Shown in pieces: positions 7,027 through 8,434 of a stretch of 8,434 nt of DNA (positions are counted from its first letter, which is position 1; each line of letters starts with the position of its first letter). Location of the stretch: contig JASBZJ010000088.1 in assembly GCA_029983495.1 (NCBI GenBank), forward strand, positions 1 to 8,434, read 5' to 3'. The translations under genes and the position numbers were made by a program. Source of the DNA: Porphyromonas sp. GTDB taxonomy: Bacteria; Bacteroidota; Bacteroidia; Bacteroidales; Porphyromonadaceae. The notes under the pieces were generated by a model that had not been told where the DNA came from, made no database searches, and was given only the letters and a program-made list of their open reading frames with translations.

Positions 7027-8190
7027 ATGAAGAGAAACTATTACCCCATGATGAAAGACTCGTTTTTTGCACTTGCATTGTTCTTATTAGTAGTTTGTCA
7101 GATCTTTATAACTCGTGCACAAACCAATAACGAAACCCTTGAAATTAATCTTACAGAGGCTGGTAAACTCTCGAGTAAGATTACAGTGGAGCAACAAAAA
7201 GCCGTAAAACACTTAACAGTAAAGGGCTCGATAAATGTAGATGATACTAGGTTTATTCGCAAACTCAAAAGCCTTGAAACACTAAACTTGGGCGAGGCAA
7301 ATATTGTTGAGTTTAAACGTAGTGAAACCCTTACCTACCCTGCAGGTGTTTTAGAAGCTGGCACCTTTGATGCTAATAAAACGCTTAAGCAAATTGTTTT
7401 ACCAAAAACCCTTCAGGAGATTGGAGGATCGGCCTTTCGCAACAGTGTATTAGAAAGCATTACTTTACCAGAGGGGCTAGAAAAAATTGGTGTTTATGCG
7501 TTTGCTTTTTGCGAGAAGATAAAAACAATTTCGATACCAGGGTCTTTAAAGGTTATCGAACCACTTGCTTTTAATGGTTGTACAGCCGCCGAGAGTTTAA
7601 CACTAGCCGAAGGATTGAAGGTTTTAGGAGACAGGATGTTTGCGAATTGTATTTCACTGAAAGCAGTATTACTCCCGAAATCGTTAGAACGCATTGGTGA
7701 AAAAGCTTTTGGCAATTGCAAAAAAATTACCGAAGTAACCCTACCCCCCAAAGTTTCCTCGTTGGGGAGTGCTGTATTCAATGGTATACCCGCTTTAGAG
7801 AAGCTAATTGTTGAACCGTTAGAAGCCCCTACAGTACCGTTGGGAGCATTTGACGAGCATATCATTAAGCAAGTTAAGCTATACATACATACCGCAGCTG
7901 CTGGTAGCTATAGAGATGATGCCGTATGGAGTGAAATATTAAACTTCTATGAAATAGAAACAGGTAAACCTCTTGCTAATAACTCTGTTTTGGCTGATAA
8001 TGCAAACGTGTTTGTAGCTAATGGAGAAATACACTTTAGTGGTGTTAAGGGTAAAGTTGTTGCTTTGTACCATGTAAATGGCGAAGTAGTGTTTAACCAA
8101 ATTGTACCGAATAATAGCATAACCCTGCCAGTAAGTACGGGAGTTTACATTTATCGCATAGGCAATACTGTCGGTAAATTGGTTCGCTAA
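7027..8190 (+). CDS. Secreted BspA-like leucine-rich-repeat protein with probable type IX sorting tail
   Basis: The 387-residue product starts with a Sec signal peptide: hydrophobic core at about 13-28 and likely cleavage after TRA at residue 31. After an irregular N-terminal region come six LRR_5 (BspA/TpLRR) repeats at residues 119-255. Their 22-23 residue unit is of the form LxxIxLPxxLxxIGxxAFxxC, for example SITLPEGLEKIGVYAFAFC. A degenerate seventh unit and a capping segment LYIHTAAAGSYRDDAVW (286-302) follow. The last 60 residues form a small beta-rich domain ending GVYIYRIGNTVGKLVR, resembling the C-terminal signal of type IX secretion cargo. In this family such proteins sit on the cell surface and may bind host proteins, other cells or matrix; the ligand here is unknown. 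The ATG at 7027 was chosen; ATG at 7048 or 7051 gives a shorter signal peptide and is possible. It is followed 43 bp later by another secreted-protein gene, probably cotranscribed. Confidence 0.9.
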   Translation: MKRNYYPMMKDSFFALALFLLVVCQIFITRAQTNNETLEINLTEAGKLSSKITVEQQKAVKHLTVKGSINVDDTRFIRKLKSLETLNLGEANIVEFKRSETLTYPAGVLEAGTFDANKTLKQIVLPKTLQEIGGSAFRNSVLESITLPEGLEKIGVYAFAFCEKIKTISIPGSLKVIEPLAFNGCTAAESLTLAEGLKVLGDRMFANCISLKAVLLPKSLERIGEKAFGNCKKITEVTLPPKVSSLGSAVFNGIPALEKLIVEPLEAPTVPLGAFDEHIIKQVKLYIHTAAAGSYRDDAVWSEILNFYEIETGKPLANNSVLADNANVFVANGEIHFSGVKGKVVALYHVNGEVVFNQIVPNNSITLPVSTGVYIYRIGNTVGKLVR

Positions 8191-8233
8191 GTAGGTAATA
8201 TAAGCTGAATTATAATGTTATTTTCGAATTGCT

Positions 8234-8434
8234 ATGAGGATAGGAAACAAAATATTACTATTTAGCTATTTGTTAGTGTTGTTCTGCTCTTTACAAAATG
8301 TCGCTATAGCGCAGAATAACTCTTTGGCTCGCGCTGGGGGTAACGAAGGCCATATGTACATGGGTTATTGTAGCTACAGCGATGACTCGTTTCTTTATGG
8401 AAAGGGATTCCTTAAAACGCAGCTATTTGATAAC
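8234..8434 (+). CDS. Secreted protein, N-terminal part only
   Basis: The ATG at 8234 opens a frame that runs to the window end (67 codons), so most of the protein is unseen. Residues 1-26 form a clear Sec signal peptide: positively charged start, hydrophobic core at about 7-19, and cleavage likely after AIA at residue 26. The mature start is Asn/Ala/Gly-rich, followed by MYMGYCSYSDDSFLYG (41-56). A MGYC-type opening near the mature N-terminus recalls a domain found in exported Bacteroidota proteins that carry type IX tails, but this comparison is from memory and weak. The gene lies 43 bp after the leucine-rich-repeat gene on the same strand with no TAnnTTTG box between, so the two are probably one transcript. 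Function cannot be assigned. Confidence 0.8.
   Translation, partial: MRIGNKILLFSYLLVLFCSLQNVAIAQNNSLARAGGNEGHMYMGYCSYSDDSFLYGKGFLKTQLFDN

Noticed and set aside
6834..7130. Plus-strand 98-codon frame starting with TTG, overlapping the leucine-rich-repeat gene
   Set aside because: It has a weak start, runs across a promoter box, overlaps a well-supported gene by about 100 bases in another frame, and has a Cys/Tyr/Ile-rich composition with no domain I recognise.

Overview
The window looks like Bacteroidota chromosome, most likely Bacteroidales. Three things in the sequence support this. Several genes are preceded by the Bacteroidota -7 promoter box TAnnTTTG and have no clear Shine-Dalgarno sequence. 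One secreted protein carries BspA-type leucine-rich repeats and a C-terminus resembling a type IX secretion signal. The MutS reads like those of Bacteroidales. No tRNA, rRNA, CRISPR array, IS element or phage gene was seen.

Layout. Bases 1-6560 are read on the minus strand: a secreted protein of unknown function whose 3' end is off the window (1-750), a cytosine-5 DNA methyltransferase (1030-2183), a RecD/Dda-like superfamily 1B helicase (2334-3831) and mutS (3852-6560). From about 6912 the plus strand is used: a surface leucine-rich-repeat protein (7027-8190), then the first 67 codons of another secreted protein (8234 to the window end). The roughly 320 bases between the mutS and leucine-rich-repeat promoters hold no convincing gene.

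The main result is that two adjacent genes are broken by single-base indels, so a plain ORF search shows only pieces of them. The methyltransferase lacks one T in a run of T between catalytic motifs IV and VI. The helicase has one extra A directly before its Walker A motif. Both reading frames are otherwise open and carry all expected motifs. The damage is therefore either very recent mutation, a switchable state, or sequencing/assembly error; the sequence alone cannot decide. mutS itself is intact, but it has no upstream ATG. A promoter box inside its open frame points to a GTG start at 6560.

How the genes work together: mutS and the helicase are 20 bp apart and probably form a DNA-maintenance operon. 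The methyltransferase has its own likely promoter, different arginine codon use and no restriction endonuclease partner in view, which suggests an acquired solitary enzyme. The two plus-strand genes are 43 bp apart and probably form a separate cell-envelope or secretion unit. I did not find a convincing new multi-gene system.
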